From Acinetobacter sp. ASP199 (lineage in GTDB: Bacteria; Pseudomonadota; Gammaproteobacteria; Pseudomonadales; Moraxellaceae), in the NCBI RefSeq assembly GCF_022700675.1, contig NZ_CP062182.1, forward strand, positions 2,480,001 to 2,544,000: 64,000 nt of DNA, read 5' to 3'. A model generated the notes under the pieces. The model saw only the letters and a program-made list of their open reading frames with translations, was not told the DNA's origin and did not search any database. Every line of letters starts with the position of its first letter. Position 1 is the first letter of the stretch. The translations under genes were made by a program, and so were the position numbers. Shown piece by piece: positions 7,992 through 17,780 of this stretch.

Positions 7992-9773
7992 ATGCCAATT
8001 TATAATGCTCCTCTTGCTGATATGAAATTCATCCTTAATGATGTCTTTAATGCAGAACAATTTTGGCAAAACAACGAAAATCTTGCCCATCTCGATGCAG
8101 CAACAGCCGAAGCGATTCTTGAAGAAATGGCGAAGTTTGCACAAAATGTCACGCTCCCTTTAAACCGTACAGGTGATGAAGAAGGCGCGAAATATGAAAA
8201 TGGCGCTGTGACCACACCTGCAGGCTTTAAAGAAGCATTCAAACAATATGCTGAAGGCGGCTGGATTGGCCTTGGTGCTGATGCTGAATGGGGCGGTCAG
8301 GAAATGCCAAAAATGCTGACCGTTCTGTCAGATGAAATGCTTTTCGCTACTAACCCGTCTTTCATGCTGTATCCATTGCTGTCTGTCGGTGCGGGTATGG
8401 CATTGAACAGCTATGGTTCTCAAGCGCAAAAAGAAACTTATCTCCCTAAAATCTACTCTGGTGAATGGTCAGGCACTATGTGTCTAACCGAACCACATGC
8501 GGGTACTGACCTAGGTATCATCAAAACCAAAGCTGAACGCAATGAGGATGGTACTTACAGCATTACTGGTACCAAAATTTTCATTACTGGTGGTGACCAC
8601 GACCTGACTGAGAACATTATTCACCTGGTATTGGCAAAAACACCGGATGCGCCTGCAGGCTCTCGCGGTATTTCCCTGTTCATCGTGCCTAAATTCCTGG
8701 TAAATGAAGATGGTTCGATGGGCGAACGTAACCCGGTAGGTCCAGGTTCGATTGAACACAAAATGGGGATCAAAGCATCTGCCACTTGCGTCATGAACTT
8801 CGACGGTGCCAAAGGTTACCTGGTAGGTAAAGAAAACGAAGGTCTGGCAGCAATGTTCGTGATGATGAACTACGAACGTCTGTCTATGGGTATCCAGGGC
8901 CTAGGTGCTTCTGAATTTGCTTACCAAAATGCAGCGCAATATGCGACAGATCGTCTGCAAGGCCGTAGTGCTTCTGGCGTTCAGTCTCCAAGCAAACCGG
9001 CAGACAGCATTTTAGTACACGGCGATGTACGTCGTATGCTTTTAAATGTACGTGCAAATAATGAAGCATCTCGTGCATTCGCGGTGTACGTTGGTCAACA
9101 GCTCGACATCACCAAGTTCTCTACAGATGCAGAAGCGATCAAGAAAGCCAACGACCGTGTTGCCCTGTTAACACCAATCGCGAAAGCATATCTGACTGAT
9201 ACTGCATTTAATGCAACACTTGATGCGCAAATGGTCTTCGGTGGTCATGGCTATATCCGTGAATGGGGTATGGAACAGTGTATCCGTGATTTACGTATTT
9301 CACAGATTTACGAAGGGACTAACGGTGTTCAATCACAAGACTTGATTGGCCGTAAGACCATTAAATGTAATGGTGAATTTATTGCTGAATACATTCAGGA
9401 AATCCGTGATTTTACCAATGCACTGGATGCTGACCTGAACTTTATTAAAGATGCGACCCTTGATGCGGCTGCAGAAATTGAATCGGTGACTCAGCACATT
9501 CTTGAAGCTGCGAAAGAAAATCCGGAATACGCGAATGGTGCAGCAGTAGATTACCTGCATGCAGTAGGCCTGTTGAGCTTCTCTTATATGTTCGCGCGCA
9601 TTGCCAATGCTGCGAAAGATAAACAAGGTGAGTTCTATCAGAACAAACTGGGGCTTGCTCGCTACTTCGTACAACGCATTCTGCCTGAACTGGCGCTGCG
9701 TATTACTAAAGTGAAAGCAGGTTCAGAAGCATTAACACAGTTCTCTGAAGACTACTTCACCACCCAGGCTTAA
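7992..9773 (+). CDS. Acyl-CoA dehydrogenase, paralogue of the preceding gene
   Basis: The 593-residue enzyme has the same order of motifs as its upstream neighbour: MCLTEPHAGTDLG, IEHKMGIKASATC, FGGHGYIREWGMEQCIRDLRI and YEGTNGVQ. Both proteins open with MP-Y-APL-DM-F, which points to a tandem duplication followed by divergence. It is likely an FAD-dependent beta-oxidation enzyme with a different acyl chain preference. An A+T-rich 164-bp spacer with a terminator precedes it, so it probably has its own promoter. The downstream terminator is shared with a convergent small gene. Confidence 0.85.
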   Translation: MPIYNAPLADMKFILNDVFNAEQFWQNNENLAHLDAATAEAILEEMAKFAQNVTLPLNRTGDEEGAKYENGAVTTPAGFKEAFKQYAEGGWIGLGADAEWGGQEMPKMLTVLSDEMLFATNPSFMLYPLLSVGAGMALNSYGSQAQKETYLPKIYSGEWSGTMCLTEPHAGTDLGIIKTKAERNEDGTYSITGTKIFITGGDHDLTENIIHLVLAKTPDAPAGSRGISLFIVPKFLVNEDGSMGERNPVGPGSIEHKMGIKASATCVMNFDGAKGYLVGKENEGLAAMFVMMNYERLSMGIQGLGASEFAYQNAAQYATDRLQGRSASGVQSPSKPADSILVHGDVRRMLLNVRANNEASRAFAVYVGQQLDITKFSTDAEAIKKANDRVALLTPIAKAYLTDTAFNATLDAQMVFGGHGYIREWGMEQCIRDLRISQIYEGTNGVQSQDLIGRKTIKCNGEFIAEYIQEIRDFTNALDADLNFIKDATLDAAAEIESVTQHILEAAKENPEYANGAAVDYLHAVGLLSFSYMFARIANAAKDKQGEFYQNKLGLARYFVQRILPELALRITKVKAGSEALTQFSEDYFTTQA

Positions 9774-9786
9774 GATATTTAAGCCA

Positions 9787-9819
9787 TAAAAAAACGCCTG
9801 CAATTGCAGGCGTTTTTTT
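9787..9819. terminator. Bidirectional terminator
   Basis: A perfect AAAAACGCCTGC/GCAGGCGTTTTT palindrome with an AATT centre lies between the convergent acyl-CoA dehydrogenase and the small minus-strand gene. It has A and T tracts on both sides. Confidence 0.9.
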
Positions 9820-9828
9820 ATTATTCTT

Positions 9829-10035
9829 TTAAACTTTTTCGATCAGAATCGTATCTGGCTGATTGGCCACCTTAGGATTCAGATGCTTGTTCACAATTCG
9901 GATTTCCCCTTCAGACTGTAATGATTCACACAGCTCCAGTACTTTCTGCATGTCATCACTTTTAATCCCTGTACCCAGAATTAATTTTTTGCCTACTTCT
10001 AATTGACTAATCTTATTTTGGATTTTTTCTAACAT
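9829..10035 (-). CDS. Small conserved protein of unknown function
   Basis: The protein has 68 residues, is soluble and shows no signal peptide. Residues 1-15 are helical and charged (MLEKIQNKISQLEVG). An LGTGIKSDDMQKVLELCESL segment and a short basic C-terminal part follow. A GGGAGAAAA ribosome site sits upstream of its ATG, and a terminator follows the stop, so it is likely a real gene. The function is not recognised. Confidence 0.6.
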   Translation of the reverse strand: MLEKIQNKISQLEVGKKLILGTGIKSDDMQKVLELCESLQSEGEIRIVNKHLNPKVANQPDTILIEKV

Positions 10036-10216
10036 CTTTTTTCTCCCTCATTATTCGATGTACAACTTCTACAATATAGCAATTTGGTATAAAAAAAGTA
10101 CACTTTTTCATCTTTTTACATTTTTATTTTCTATATTTTCATTTTCCTTGCATGAAATTTGCAGAAAATTTCCTGAGATTTATCAATTATTCATTTTTAA
10201 TCAGGAGGACATTGTG

Positions 10217-10711
10217 ATGAAACCTAATTCCAAAGCCATGAAAATAGAAGCCCTCCTCGACCGCGGCGGTAATCTTGCCGTAGAAAGTTTTCATTATCTC
10301 GCCCTGTTCATTATTGGCTGTATGGTGATCTGGTCTGCCGGTCACACTGTCATCGACATTTTGACAGTCAAAAAATTTGCCAGTATTGATGATATTTTGC
10401 TGTTATTTATCTATCTGGAATTAGGCGCGATGGTGGGTATTTATTTTAAAACCAATCATATGCCAGTTCGCTTCCTGATTTATATTGCGATTACTGCGCT
10501 GACACGTCTCTTGATTTCTGATATTCAACACACGCATAAAGCCAGTATGGATCAAGTGATTATTACGGGTTCTATCCTTATTTTGGCTTTCGCCATTTTA
10601 ATCGTGCGTTATGCATCCTGGAACTATCCATCCATTATCCGAGACAAGCATAATGAAAAACCAGTTCCTCAAGGCAAGACGCCTCGTCCTGAAGATGATG
10701 AGTTGGCATAA
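10217..10711 (+). CDS. psiE: PsiE-family membrane protein
   Basis: The 164-residue protein has four predicted membrane helices and matches the phosphate-starvation-inducible PsiE family. Typical stretches are LLLFIYLELGAMVGIYFKTNHMPVRFLIYIAITALTR and LISDIQ. The ATG at 10217 follows a strong AGGAGGA site. An in-frame GTG lies one codon earlier, and the reading frame stays open far upstream without a ribosome site. The molecular role of PsiE is unknown. No Pho box was identified. Confidence 0.78.
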   Translation: MKPNSKAMKIEALLDRGGNLAVESFHYLALFIIGCMVIWSAGHTVIDILTVKKFASIDDILLLFIYLELGAMVGIYFKTNHMPVRFLIYIAITALTRLLISDIQHTHKASMDQVIITGSILILAFAILIVRYASWNYPSIIRDKHNEKPVPQGKTPRPEDDELA

Positions 10712-10735
10712 AATATTTTATTCATACATATATTG

Positions 10736-10870
10736 AAGAATCCTCTCTCCCTTTGGGAGAGAGTTAGAAAGAGGGACTTAATTTATACGTGTCAATCTCT
10801 TTTAGAATTTGAGAAACAATTATTTCAGATCATTTCTCCCTAACCATCTCCTTACCGGTGAGGGAATTAT
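10736..10870. repeat. Degenerate relative of the MITE-like repeat
   Basis: Two hairpin units face each other: CCTCTCTCCCTTTGGGAGAG with a GTTAGAAAGAGGG tail on the left, and on the right the complement of CTCACCGGTAAGGAGATGG followed by TTAGGGAGA. This matches the internal plan of copies 2 and 3, but the TTTCATAAATCA ends are missing. The element fills most of the gap between psiE and the RcnB-like gene. Confidence 0.55.
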
Positions 10871-10930
10871 TTTAGTGTTTTTGAGTTATTTACGCATAAC
10901 TGAAGTATCTGTTTATTCATTTGGGGCGGT

Positions 10931-11353
10931 TTAACGATTATTCACCAAGACATAACGTCCATTTTCATAAATCCAGTGCATACCTGCGGGTGGATCAGGC
11001 AGACCCAAACGGCGCCAGTCATTGATCAATACATAACGTGAGCTTTCAATCTGCGCCACATTCGGATCACCATTTACCCAGCTATAGCTGGTCGAGTTTT
11101 GATAAATGGTGGTCGGTGCCTGATAACGAATACTCACCCCATTTTGAATTGGTGGATGTCCCCACTGATTCGGATAATGATGTGCAGGCGGTTGCGGACG
11201 ATGTGGATAATGCTGCTGAGGTGGACGTGGATGCTGCGGGCGCTTATAAGTATCTTTACTGGTATAGCCTACCCAATTATTAGCCGCTACAGCTGGGACA
11301 GAAGCTCCAAATAATAGTGCAGCTACACAGACGCTGGACAAGATAATTTTCAT
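10931..11353 (-). CDS. RcnB-like periplasmic protein
   Basis: The 140-residue protein starts with a clear signal peptide (MKIILSSVCVAALLFGASVP, cleavage near AVAA-NN). A His/Pro-rich middle (PQHPRPPQQHYPHRPQPPAHHYP) and a C-terminal domain with WRRLGLPDPPAGMHWIYENGRYVLV follow. That ending is the RcnB/YohN pattern (LPxPPxGxxWVxxxxxYvLv). RcnB proteins help nickel and cobalt homeostasis in the periplasm. The histidines could bind metal, which is inferred. The ATG at 11353, with GGAAG upstream, was preferred over one five codons earlier. Confidence 0.7.
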   Translation of the reverse strand: MKIILSSVCVAALLFGASVPAVAANNWVGYTSKDTYKRPQHPRPPQQHYPHRPQPPAHHYPNQWGHPPIQNGVSIRYQAPTTIYQNSTSYSWVNGDPNVAQIESSRYVLINDWRRLGLPDPPAGMHWIYENGRYVLVNNR

Positions 11354-11421
11354 AGGAACTTCCTTCAATAGTTTTGCCTATATTTTATACAAAATTTGCG
11401 GAGAAAATATGAATTTATCCA

Positions 11422-11988
11422 GTGATACCACAAGGATTTATAACCTTTAGCGAAATAGACATTTGTCCAGTCGCTCAGGTGCTGCGTGCATGCTTTATGC
11501 TAAACTTTGATTTTCCGAATTTTGAGTCCAACATCGTGTCCGATTTAAGTTTTGATCGTTTATATGAATATTTCTGTAAAGTCCCAAGTGTTCAAAAAAA
11601 CCTGATTGATAGCTATGGATCTGATGGCAAGCAAGCATGGTGGTTCAAGTTTCGTATTGATGTAGACCATCCGCTGGCTTGGCAAACCGTACAGGAATTA
11701 GGCCATGTTCTGAATTATATTTCCAAGAATGAACGCCTGCCGACTCAGTTTTTACCAGTATCTCCTCCTCCCTATATGAATGGTGAGGCGAAGGATTTCT
11801 TGTGTTGGGTCATTCAATGCAATCATGCAGATTTCCCGCCGGATGTGGTATGTGACTGGTTAGAAGCACGCCTGCCGAATCCGGTGGATGATGAATCTCA
11901 ATGGAAAATCAAAACTGATATTGCTGAACTCGACCAGATGTCCGATAAAGATTTGGATAAACTGGTTCCACCAAATCCTGCGCCTTAA
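11422..11988 (+). CDS. Conserved hypothetical protein
   Basis: The frame opens with GTG at 11422 (188 residues). An internal ATG at 11497, giving MLNFDFPNFESN, is an equally likely start because no clear ribosome site marks either. The protein is acidic and soluble, with aromatic-rich segments (KQAWWFKFRIDVDHPLAWQTV) and no recognised motif. A strong terminator follows. It looks like a genus-restricted gene of unknown role. Confidence 0.55.
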   Translation: MIPQGFITFSEIDICPVAQVLRACFMLNFDFPNFESNIVSDLSFDRLYEYFCKVPSVQKNLIDSYGSDGKQAWWFKFRIDVDHPLAWQTVQELGHVLNYISKNERLPTQFLPVSPPPYMNGEAKDFLCWVIQCNHADFPPDVVCDWLEARLPNPVDDESQWKIKTDIAELDQMSDKDLDKLVPPNPAP

Positions 11989-12001
11989 AGCTTTTAAAAT
12001 A

Positions 12002-12036
12002 AAGAATCCCCTCTAAATTTAGAGGGATTTTTTTTA
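12002..12036 (+). terminator. Terminator after the hypothetical gene
   Basis: An AATCCCTCTAAA-type stem (CCCTCTAAATTTAGAGGG) is followed by eight T. Confidence 0.88.
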
Positions 12037-12112
12037 TAGTGAAGCATTCATTTAATGCTTTAGTCACTGAAAATTAAAGGAATTAAAAGAGTTAAATTAA
12101 ATATCAGGCAAT

Positions 12113-12149
12113 AAAAAACCCCAAGACTGAATATGCTTGGGGTTTTTTA
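12113..12149 (-). terminator. Terminator of tRNA-Leu
   Basis: An AAAAAACCCCAAG/CTTGGGGTTTTTT stem with a 10-nt loop lies just downstream of the tRNA on the minus strand. Confidence 0.85.
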
Positions 12150-12155
12150 GAATTT

Positions 12156-12242
12156 TGGTCCCGAGGGTCGGACTCGAACCGACACGTCATCGCTGACAGT
12201 GGATTTTGAGTCCACCGCGTCTACCAATTTCACCACCTCGGG
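12156..12242 (-). tRNA. tRNA-Leu (anticodon CAA)
   Basis: Read on the minus strand, the 87-nt gene has a CCCGAGG/CCTCGGG acceptor stem, discriminator A and an encoded CCA. The anticodon stem GTGGA/TCCAC encloses loop CTCAAAA, so the anticodon is CAA (reads UUG). A class II long variable arm (TGTCAGCGATGACG) and the T-arm GGTTCGAGTCC follow. The long arm is characteristic of leucine tRNAs. Confidence 0.95.
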
Positions 12243-12410
12243 AGTGGATGAGAGGTATATTACCCGGTTTCGATGAGATGTCAACGCAGATTCTTTGCAT
12301 TTGCTTAATTTTAAAACAAAACTCATTTTTTTGATCTATAAAGCTGCAATTTCCTCCTTAAAAAGGAAAAAAGTTTATACTAAGCCCAGTTTTTATTACC
12401 GTAACTTGTC

Positions 12411-13445
12411 ATGCAACTTTCTGATTTTAGCTTTGATCTCCCCGATGAGCTGATTGCTCGCTATCCGCTTGAACAACGTAGTGCTTCCCGCCTTTTACAC
12501 CTCGATGCTGAAGGTCAATACCATGACCACCAATTTACCGACATTCTGGATTTATTGAATGAAGGTGATTTGCTGGTTCTGAACGATACCAAGGTGATGA
12601 AAGCCCGCCTGAAAGGTAAACGTGCTTCAGGTGGTGCAGTTGAAGTTCTGGTTGAACGCATGATGGATCAGTTCATCGCGCACTGTCACATTAAAGCCAG
12701 CAATACACCGAAAGCCGGTGCTGAACTGTTTATTGGCCCGGATGCCGTTAAAGTGACTGTTCAAGGCCGTCATGAGAATCTGTTTGTTGTGGAATTCTCC
12801 CAGCCGATTTTAGATGTCCTGGATAAATACGGTGCGCTGCCAATTCCACCTTACTTCAACCGTGAAGCGGAAGAGATTGATACTTTACGCTATCAAACGG
12901 TTTTCAATGATCCAACAAAATTAGCCAGTGTGGCTGCACCGACAGCTTCCTTACACTTCGATGAAGACTTGCTGAAAAAACTCGAAGAAAAAGGCATTCA
13001 AAAAACGTTTGTGACCCTGCATGTGGGTGCAGGTACGTTCTTGCCGGTTCGTACCGACAATATTGAAAACCACATCATGCACAGTGAATGGTGTCAGGTC
13101 TCTGATGAATCCATGGCCCTGATTAAAGCTACGAAAGAACGTGGCAATAAAGTCATTGCTGTCGGCACAACAGCGACTCGCGCGACTGAAAGTGCGGCAC
13201 AGGCCAATGGCGGTGAACTCAAAGGCTGGACTGGTGATACCCAAATCTTCATCTATCCTGGATATGAGTTTAAAGTGGCAGATCGTCTGATTACCAACTT
13301 CCATTTGCCTGAATCTACCCTGCTAATGCTGGTATCAGCGTTGTCAAATCGTGACAATATTCTGAATGCCTATAAGCATGCAGTAGAAAGCAAATACCGT
13401 TTCTTCAGCTATGGTGATGCCATGCTGATTGATCAGGCCAAATAA
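12411..13445 (+). CDS. queA: tRNA preQ1(34) S-adenosylmethionine ribosyltransferase-isomerase
   Basis: QueA transfers and isomerises the ribosyl group of SAM onto preQ1 in tRNA, making epoxyqueuosine. The 344-residue sequence is full length and has family stretches such as [21 protein letters not shown] near the N-terminus, [25 protein letters not shown] and [17 protein letters not shown]. It begins about 170 bp from the divergent tRNA gene. tgt, which acts two steps earlier in the same pathway, lies 2.7 kb downstream on the same strand. Confidence 0.95.
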   Translation: MQLSDFSFDLPDELIARYPLEQRSASRLLHLDAEGQYHDHQFTDILDLLNEGDLLVLNDTKVMKARLKGKRASGGAVEVLVERMMDQFIAHCHIKASNTPKAGAELFIGPDAVKVTVQGRHENLFVVEFSQPILDVLDKYGALPIPPYFNREAEEIDTLRYQTVFNDPTKLASVAAPTASLHFDEDLLKKLEEKGIQKTFVTLHVGAGTFLPVRTDNIENHIMHSEWCQVSDESMALIKATKERGNKVIAVGTTATRATESAAQANGGELKGWTGDTQIFIYPGYEFKVADRLITNFHLPESTLLMLVSALSNRDNILNAYKHAVESKYRFFSYGDAMLIDQAK

Positions 13446-13460
13446 TTACAGGACACACTT

Positions 13461-14489
13461 ATGCCGATCGATGCGGTGCAACATTCCATTCATATTCGTC
13501 GTAAGAAAAATGATGTGGTGTTTCGCAACATCGCCCGGCTTTGGGACTTGGGCCGTCAGGCAGAAACACATCAGGATCTGCTTGATGGTCTGCACCCCTG
13601 GAATGGCCCCATTACCCTTAAATTTGAAAATAACCTGCCACTTGCCCTCGCCGTTTTTGGGGTGATATTGGTATTGGCAATCTTTATTGCTCCGAACAAT
13701 ATCTGGATGCAAAGCAGTGTCTTTCTCGGCTGCCTGCTGATGTTCTGGGCCTATATCAGCTTTGAACACCGCAAACCCATTGATGATGTAATTGCTTATC
13801 TGGAAGAAATCGCGCTCAGCAAGAAATATCAGTTAGCTTTCCAACAGCAACCACAACATATTTCTATTCCACTGAATCCCATCCAGTTTATTGGTCAGCT
13901 AAAACGCCTGTTTCCTTTGTTTGACCGTGGCTCACTCAGTAATGAGATCAGCCGTTATGCCAGCAGCGTTTGGGAAGATGAAAATGGCCAGCAGCATCAA
14001 GTCTTGGTATTTCAATATCACTATATTGATGAGCTTCAGGTCCGTGACAAAGAAGGCAAGGCAGTCAAGGTCATGGAAGTCCATAAAGACCTGTGGGGCG
14101 TGTTTGTCTTTGACATTCAGATTCAGGGCTTAGCTGTCAGCACGTCAAAGCGCAAATTTTATCATCCTTATAGCCATCCCTGGCACAGCAGTGACATTCG
14201 CACCAATCAACGCTTAGGCTTTTATGGAAGTAATCCGATGCAAATGGCAAAACTGCTGACACCTGGCTTTGTCATGCGTCTGGCTGATTTCTTTGAGCAG
14301 CGTCAGGGCGATTTATTGTTTCATCCTGAAAAACATATGCTGTGCTACTTGGGTCCGCATGATCTGTTTAAAGTTTCCAGTCAAAACAACAATATCAACG
14401 ATATTCCTGCATTGCGTGGACATCTGAGAACGTTTAAATTAGTAGCATTGGAAAAGCTAAAAACTGACCTGATTCAGTTTTTAAAATAA
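13461..14489 (+). CDS. DUF3137-family membrane protein
   Basis: The 342-residue protein has two adjacent membrane helices at about residues 60-100 (NLPLALAVFGVILVLAIFI and FLGCLLMFWAYISF). A large soluble domain follows with the DUF3137-like pattern of a galactose-oxidase-unlike beta-rich region (ISRYASSVWEDENGQQHQ, VFVFDIQIQGL). It starts 15 bp after queA and is followed at 23 bp by lemA, so the pair is probably cotranscribed. DUF3137 proteins are often found next to LemA. The function is unknown. Confidence 0.6.
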   Translation: MPIDAVQHSIHIRRKKNDVVFRNIARLWDLGRQAETHQDLLDGLHPWNGPITLKFENNLPLALAVFGVILVLAIFIAPNNIWMQSSVFLGCLLMFWAYISFEHRKPIDDVIAYLEEIALSKKYQLAFQQQPQHISIPLNPIQFIGQLKRLFPLFDRGSLSNEISRYASSVWEDENGQQHQVLVFQYHYIDELQVRDKEGKAVKVMEVHKDLWGVFVFDIQIQGLAVSTSKRKFYHPYSHPWHSSDIRTNQRLGFYGSNPMQMAKLLTPGFVMRLADFFEQRQGDLLFHPEKHMLCYLGPHDLFKVSSQNNNINDIPALRGHLRTFKLVALEKLKTDLIQFLK

Positions 14490-14512
14490 TTATTTCTCTG
14501 GGGGCTGCTTTT

Positions 14513-15079
14513 ATGGGATTTGTTGTTTTTGTCATTATCCCGATTCTGCTGATTGTTGCCATCATCATGATCCGCAACAGTATCGTACGTCATCATAATG
14601 CCACGATTCGTGCATGGTCTGATGTCGCCAGTTATGAACGGCAAAAACTGAAAATTCTGGATGGGCTACAACCCTTGGTCGAGCAGTATTCAAGTTTTGA
14701 AAAAGGTACGCTGGAAAAAGTGACCGAACTGCGTCAGAACATTATGAACCTGAATATCAAGGATGCAGATATTGGGCAGTTACAACGTATTGAAAGCCTG
14801 AACCGCGAGCTGATGCATAACCTGAATGTGGTCATCGAAAACTATCCTGAGCTGAAAGCCAATGAAATTTATCTAAAAATGATGAATGAAATTGAAGAAC
14901 AGAATGAAAACGTCGGTGCCGCAATCACTATCTACAACCGTAATGTGGAACTGTTTAATAACCAGATTCAGGTTTTCCCGCATAATATGATCAATAACAT
15001 GTTGCTACAGAAGAAAGCGGTGCGCCCTTTCCGCGATCAGACCGTGACCCAAAGTTTTGACTATCGTCCGAATTTTTAA
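14513..15079 (+). CDS. LemA family protein
   Basis: The 188-residue protein has one N-terminal membrane helix (VFVIIPILLIVAIIMI) and then a long helical bundle with the LemA signature. That signature includes the N-terminal RAWSDVASYERQKLKILDGLQPLV (LemA: W.dv...l.rR.dLipnLv) and the C-terminal NVGAAITIYNRNVELFNNQIQVFP. It pairs with the DUF3137 gene upstream. LemA proteins are membrane-anchored with their bundle outside the cytoplasm, and their role is poorly defined. Confidence 0.8.
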   Translation: MGFVVFVIIPILLIVAIIMIRNSIVRHHNATIRAWSDVASYERQKLKILDGLQPLVEQYSSFEKGTLEKVTELRQNIMNLNIKDADIGQLQRIESLNRELMHNLNVVIENYPELKANEIYLKMMNEIEEQNENVGAAITIYNRNVELFNNQIQVFPHNMINNMLLQKKAVRPFRDQTVTQSFDYRPNF

Positions 15080-15120
15080 ACCTTGACGTATATTTATGCC
15101 ATGATAAGAAATACCTCAAC

Positions 15121-15157
15121 TGCCTTAGCGATGGATCTGGAGATTCCAGATAAGGCA
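15121..15157 (+). promoter_or_regulatory. Stable bulged hairpin between lemA and the next gene
   Basis: An outer TGCCTTA/TAAGGCA stem and an inner ATCTGGA/TCCAGAT stem (GAT loop) are separated on the left side only by an 8-nt bulge. No T tract follows, so this is not a simple intrinsic terminator. Function is unknown. It may be an RNA-processing or leader element. Confidence 0.4.
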
Positions 15158-15191
15158 CTTTGCTTCAAAATAAAAATAAAGAATTAAAATT

Positions 15192-16007
15192 ATGCTGGAT
15201 CATCTCGACACCTTAAAGGAAGTCCTGATCAAGGAGTTTTATCAGCTCTATGATCATTATAGTGAAGACAGAATCTACGCCTGTAGCCTGGTCTTTGACG
15301 AGTTTTTGCGGGTGGACTATCTCGCCATTTCAACCGAACGCAGTATTTTTAATGATCAGGAAGATCGTGCACAGTATCTGTCTGAAGCTGAGCGCTGGAA
15401 TGTAGCTAGATGGCGTTACCGCACTGCTCATTCTTCCAGTAGCGGCATGACGCAGTTTCGGGCCCTGCTCGACAACTATTTCAAGAACCAGCATAGTTTC
15501 GGCAACCCTTTGCTGGAGCATAACAAGACCGATCAGGCCAATACACTGAATGTACTGTTAAAGCTGTTTAAACAGGCACGAGATGCCTTAGAACAGGATT
15601 ATGGTTTGGACTTAAACCGGATTGTGTTTTTTATCCATATGCCCACACAACCACAGATAGAACTTCAATCGGCTATTTCGCTAAATCAGGAAAGTCCATT
15701 AAGACAACAGTTCCTGGTCAGTAAACAGCCTGTACATCAACCTGCTGTGTCAAAGTCATTTAAACTCAACCAGAACGATAAGGATCTGCTGATTGATCTG
15801 GCGCAGCTGGTCAAGTTAGAGGCCTATGATTACCTACACGTGGCCCATCAGGCCTATTTACTGACCTTGGAGCCGCATTTTGTCGATGCCAATCTGTATA
15901 TCCAGAAACTGATCCAGCATATCGCGGCGATGGCAACTGAAATTGACGGCAGTTGTGCCATGACACAAGCGGAAATTCAGGAACGTATCAGCCAGTTTGA
16001 ACGTTAG
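15192..16007 (+). CDS. Conserved hypothetical protein
   Basis: The 271-residue soluble protein opens MLDHLDTLKEVLIKEFYQLYDHY. It has no signal peptide or membrane segment. Stretches such as RIYACSLVFDEFLRVDYLAISTE and WRYRTAHSSSSGMTQFRALL recall DUF4303-type proteins found near polymorphic toxin immunity genes. This is only a weak resemblance. It lies in the same direction as the DUF3137/LemA pair, 112 bp downstream. No function is assigned. Confidence 0.5.
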   Translation: MLDHLDTLKEVLIKEFYQLYDHYSEDRIYACSLVFDEFLRVDYLAISTERSIFNDQEDRAQYLSEAERWNVARWRYRTAHSSSSGMTQFRALLDNYFKNQHSFGNPLLEHNKTDQANTLNVLLKLFKQARDALEQDYGLDLNRIVFFIHMPTQPQIELQSAISLNQESPLRQQFLVSKQPVHQPAVSKSFKLNQNDKDLLIDLAQLVKLEAYDYLHVAHQAYLLTLEPHFVDANLYIQKLIQHIAAMATEIDGSCAMTQAEIQERISQFER

Positions 16008-16061
16008 ATCGCAAGCTTATTCTTCATTTTTCATTCATACAGGCAACATAAATAAACAGCC

Positions 16062-17296
<1,235 letters not shown>

Positions 17297-17398
17297 TCTT
17301 TCAGCATTTGCGCTAAAGAAAAAGACAAGGTAAATTGCAGAACAAGTCAATTTATTATCATTCAGTTAATTAACAGTTTTTAGTTTAGGAAAATGTAA

Positions 17399-17728
17399 AT
17401 GAGTCTCTTTATTTCGACTGCTCACGCTGCAGGTGAAGCTGCACAACAACCAAGCCTGATGGCGAACCTTTTGATGATTGCGGTATTCGTGGCAATCTTC
17501 TATTTCCTGATCTGGCGTCCACAATCTAAACGTGCCAAAGAGCATCGTGCACTGATTGAAAGCCTGGGTGTTGGTAGCGAAGTGGTATTTGCAGGCGGCT
17601 TAATGGGCAGAATCACAAAAATTGAAGGTGACTTTGCTGTGGTTGAACTGAACCGTGGCGTAGAAGTAAAAGTTCAGCGTGCAAGCGTGATCTCAGTACT
17701 TCCTGAAGGCACCTTGAATAACATTTAA
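17399..17728 (+). CDS. yajC: Sec translocon accessory subunit YajC
   Basis: The 109-residue protein has a single membrane helix (ANLLMIAVFVAIFYFLIWRPQ) and then the conserved RPQSKRAKEH and GSEVVFAGGLMGRITKI segments. YajC associates with SecDF-YidC. The gene is followed by a strong terminator-like hairpin before secD. Confidence 0.95.
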   Translation: MSLFISTAHAAGEAAQQPSLMANLLMIAVFVAIFYFLIWRPQSKRAKEHRALIESLGVGSEVVFAGGLMGRITKIEGDFAVVELNRGVEVKVQRASVISVLPEGTLNNI

Positions 17729-17732
17729 TCAA

Positions 17733-17762
17733 AAGAAGTCGTGCTCCCTGCACGACTTTTTA
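17733..17762 (+). terminator. Terminator or attenuator between yajC and secD
   Basis: A perfect 9-bp stem AAGTCGTGC/GCACGACTT with a 5-nt loop is followed by TTTTAA. It sits 18 bp before the secD start codon, inside what is usually a single operon. Confidence 0.75.
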
Positions 17763-17780
17763 ATTTTAAGAAGAAAACAA

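Noticed and set aside
12156..12242. tRNA-Leu as an island attachment site
   Set aside because: Both flanks are ordinary chromosomal genes, and no 3' tRNA duplicate or recombinase is seen.
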